A DNA stretch of 64,000 bases from SKUL01 sp964487545 (GTDB taxonomy: Bacteria > Bacteroidota > Bacteroidia > Flavobacteriales_D > SKUL01). Location: NCBI GenBank assembly GCA_964487545.1, contig CAZARI010000001.1, positions 111,115 through 175,114 on the forward strand. Reading direction: 5' to 3'. The notes beneath the pieces were generated by a model. The model was not told the origin of the DNA. It saw nothing but the letters and a program-made list of their open reading frames with translations, and did not search any database. The position numbers and the translations under genes are program-made. This document shows, piece after piece, positions 63,311 to 64,000 of this stretch (position 1 is the stretch's first letter; each line of letters starts with the position of its first letter).

Positions 63311-64000
63311 TTATTTCTCCAGATCTTCCCACTTCAGCGCCGTTCCGGCCGGTAAATCGCGGGTGGCTTTTTTGCCGATGACGTCGGATATAGCGGCGGG
63401 CGGCAATCCGTGACCAGGACGAACAGAGCGCACCTGATGTGGTTGAATTTCGGCTCCGGCAGCAATATTTTCGGTGACGAACAAAGAACGACGACGCAGC
63501 TTGTTTTTTTCGGCCACTTCGTAGCTCACTTTTCCGAGTGCAGATTCAGCTTCACGGACTGCTTTTACCAAATCGGCAAATTCTTTGGGTTCCATCGAAA
63601 AGGCTGAATCGGGTCCACCCAATGAGCGGTCGAGGATAAAATGCTTTTCCACTACTGTTGCGCCCAGCGCCACGGCAACCACCGGGACAAGGTGACCCAT
63701 GGTGTGATCGCTCAGCCCCACTTTCACGCCAAACCTTTCAATCATATCGGGAATGGTGAGCAGGTTGGCCTCGGCAATGGTGGCGGGATATTGCGAGGTG
63801 CACTTTAGAATGGTGATGTCATTGTTGCCCGCATCGCGGCAGGATTGAATGGCGGCTTCGATATCGGCAATTTCGGCCAATCCGGTGCTCATGATCATGG
63901 GTTTGCCGGTTTGCGCCGCACGACGGATCAGCGGAAGGTCGTTGATTTCCATCGACGCAATTTTGTAGCGCGGCACGTTGAGGGTTTCGAGAAAATCGAC
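63311..64000 (-). CDS. pseI: Pseudaminic acid synthase PseI (5' end outside window)
   Basis: The frame runs off the end of the window: codons up to 64000 still read VDFLETLNVPRYKIAS, the normal PseI sequence. Conserved parts follow: PMIMSTGLA, ITILKCTSQYPAT, GLSDHTMGHLVPVVAVALGATVVEKHF, and GGPDSAFSMEP, then a C-terminal SAF domain (VRSVRPGHGLPPAAISDVIG). PseI condenses PEP with 2,4-diacetamido-2,4,6-trideoxy-altrose to make pseudaminic acid; the GGPDSAFS motif is the PseI (rather than NeuB) form. The 3' region is duplicated in the broken copy at 60.3-60.8 kb. Confidence 0.88.
   Translation of the reverse strand, partial: VDFLETLNVPRYKIASMEINDLPLIRRAAQTGKPMIMSTGLAEIADIEAAIQSCRDAGNNDITILKCTSQYPATIAEANLLTIPDMIERFGVKVGLSDHTMGHLVPVVAVALGATVVEKHFILDRSLGGPDSAFSMEPKEFADLVKAVREAESALGKVSYEVAEKNKLRRRSLFVTENIAAGAEIQPHQVRSVRPGHGLPPAAISDVIGKKATRDLPAGTALKWEDLEK
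63314..63856. repeat. Direct repeat, copy B (intact pseI 3' region)
   Basis: Partner of 60303-60844; see copy A. The flanking homology stops near 63856, where copy A runs into another gene. Confidence 0.9.

Noticed and set aside
1..64000. CRISPR arrays, IS elements, rRNA
   Set aside because: No regularly spaced repeats, transposase-like frames or rRNA-like sequence was seen.

Overview
The window looks like chromosome of an aerobic member of the Bacteroidota, most likely a flavobacterial (Cryomorphaceae-like) lineage. The clues are a large secreted protein with a type IX secretion C-terminal sorting domain, many lipoproteins and Gln-ended signal peptides (SAQ, HAQ, NAQ), bacillithiol genes (bshB1, bshC), a CXXXY-type CcmE beside CcmB, CcmC, CcmD-like and CcmF proteins, a few TAnnTTTG promoter elements, weak Shine-Dalgarno sequences and a tRNA gene without encoded CCA. 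The lineage is an inference; there is no rRNA or other phylogenetic marker to confirm it.

Layout. Positions 1-2.5 kb hold the end of a glycan locus (a truncated GT4 glycosyltransferase and a formyltransferase/beta-propeller fusion). From 2.5 to 5.7 kb on the minus strand come bshB1, a secreted unknown, maf and a UbiA-type prenyltransferase. A diheme cytochrome c follows at 5.9 kb, and then a tight minus-strand operon, ccmB-ccmC-ccmD-like-ccmE-ccmF-DUF2520-kdsC (13.3 to 6.9 kb). Between 13.5 and 20 kb are loosely spaced genes: an FkbM methyltransferase, a tail-fibre-like S74 protein, a PQQ-type sugar dehydrogenase, a secreted four-cysteine HMA protein, a TetR regulator with a clear palindrome, an FGE-fold protein and tRNA-Val. 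From 20 to 29.7 kb on the minus strand are two odd membrane proteins (PiT-like and possibly aquaporin-fold), then an agmatinase-family enzyme, an M23 lipoprotein, folD, ffh, argS and arginase.

From 30 to 50 kb the content is mostly housekeeping and envelope: paired secreted DUF4412-like proteins, ftsK, lolA, hemF, a LysM protein, guaA, a T9SS substrate, bshC, lemA/M48 protease, an FKBP lipoprotein, yaaA, an SDR, rhlE, msrB, a CpcT-like protein, a 44-residue unannotated gene and a DUF1853 protein.

From 50.4 kb to the end is a surface-polysaccharide region: FkbM methyltransferase plus a truncated FkbM remnant, a GT2, a PMT-like membrane protein, WecE-type aminotransferase, a PglD-like/ATP-grasp fusion, an AT-rich methyltransferase, a Wzx-type flippase, an AT-rich probable transferase, a DUF4910 protein, an AAC(3)-like acetyltransferase and pseudaminate synthase (pseI, running off the end). 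This points to a glycan containing a nonulosonic acid and probably an amino-dideoxy sugar. Its most striking feature is a second, broken pseI copy at 60.3-60.8 kb. That copy shares a 200-bp perfectly identical block with the intact copy 3 kb away and is fused to the start of an unrelated gene, a clear trace of recombination.

No CRISPR array, integrase, transposase or rRNA was seen. Nothing here makes a strong case for a wholly new system. The best leads are the pseI mosaic, the PglD-like/ATP-grasp and formyltransferase/propeller fusions, the paired PiT-like and NPA-less aquaporin-like membrane proteins, and the 79-nt structured inverted repeat near 18.8 kb.
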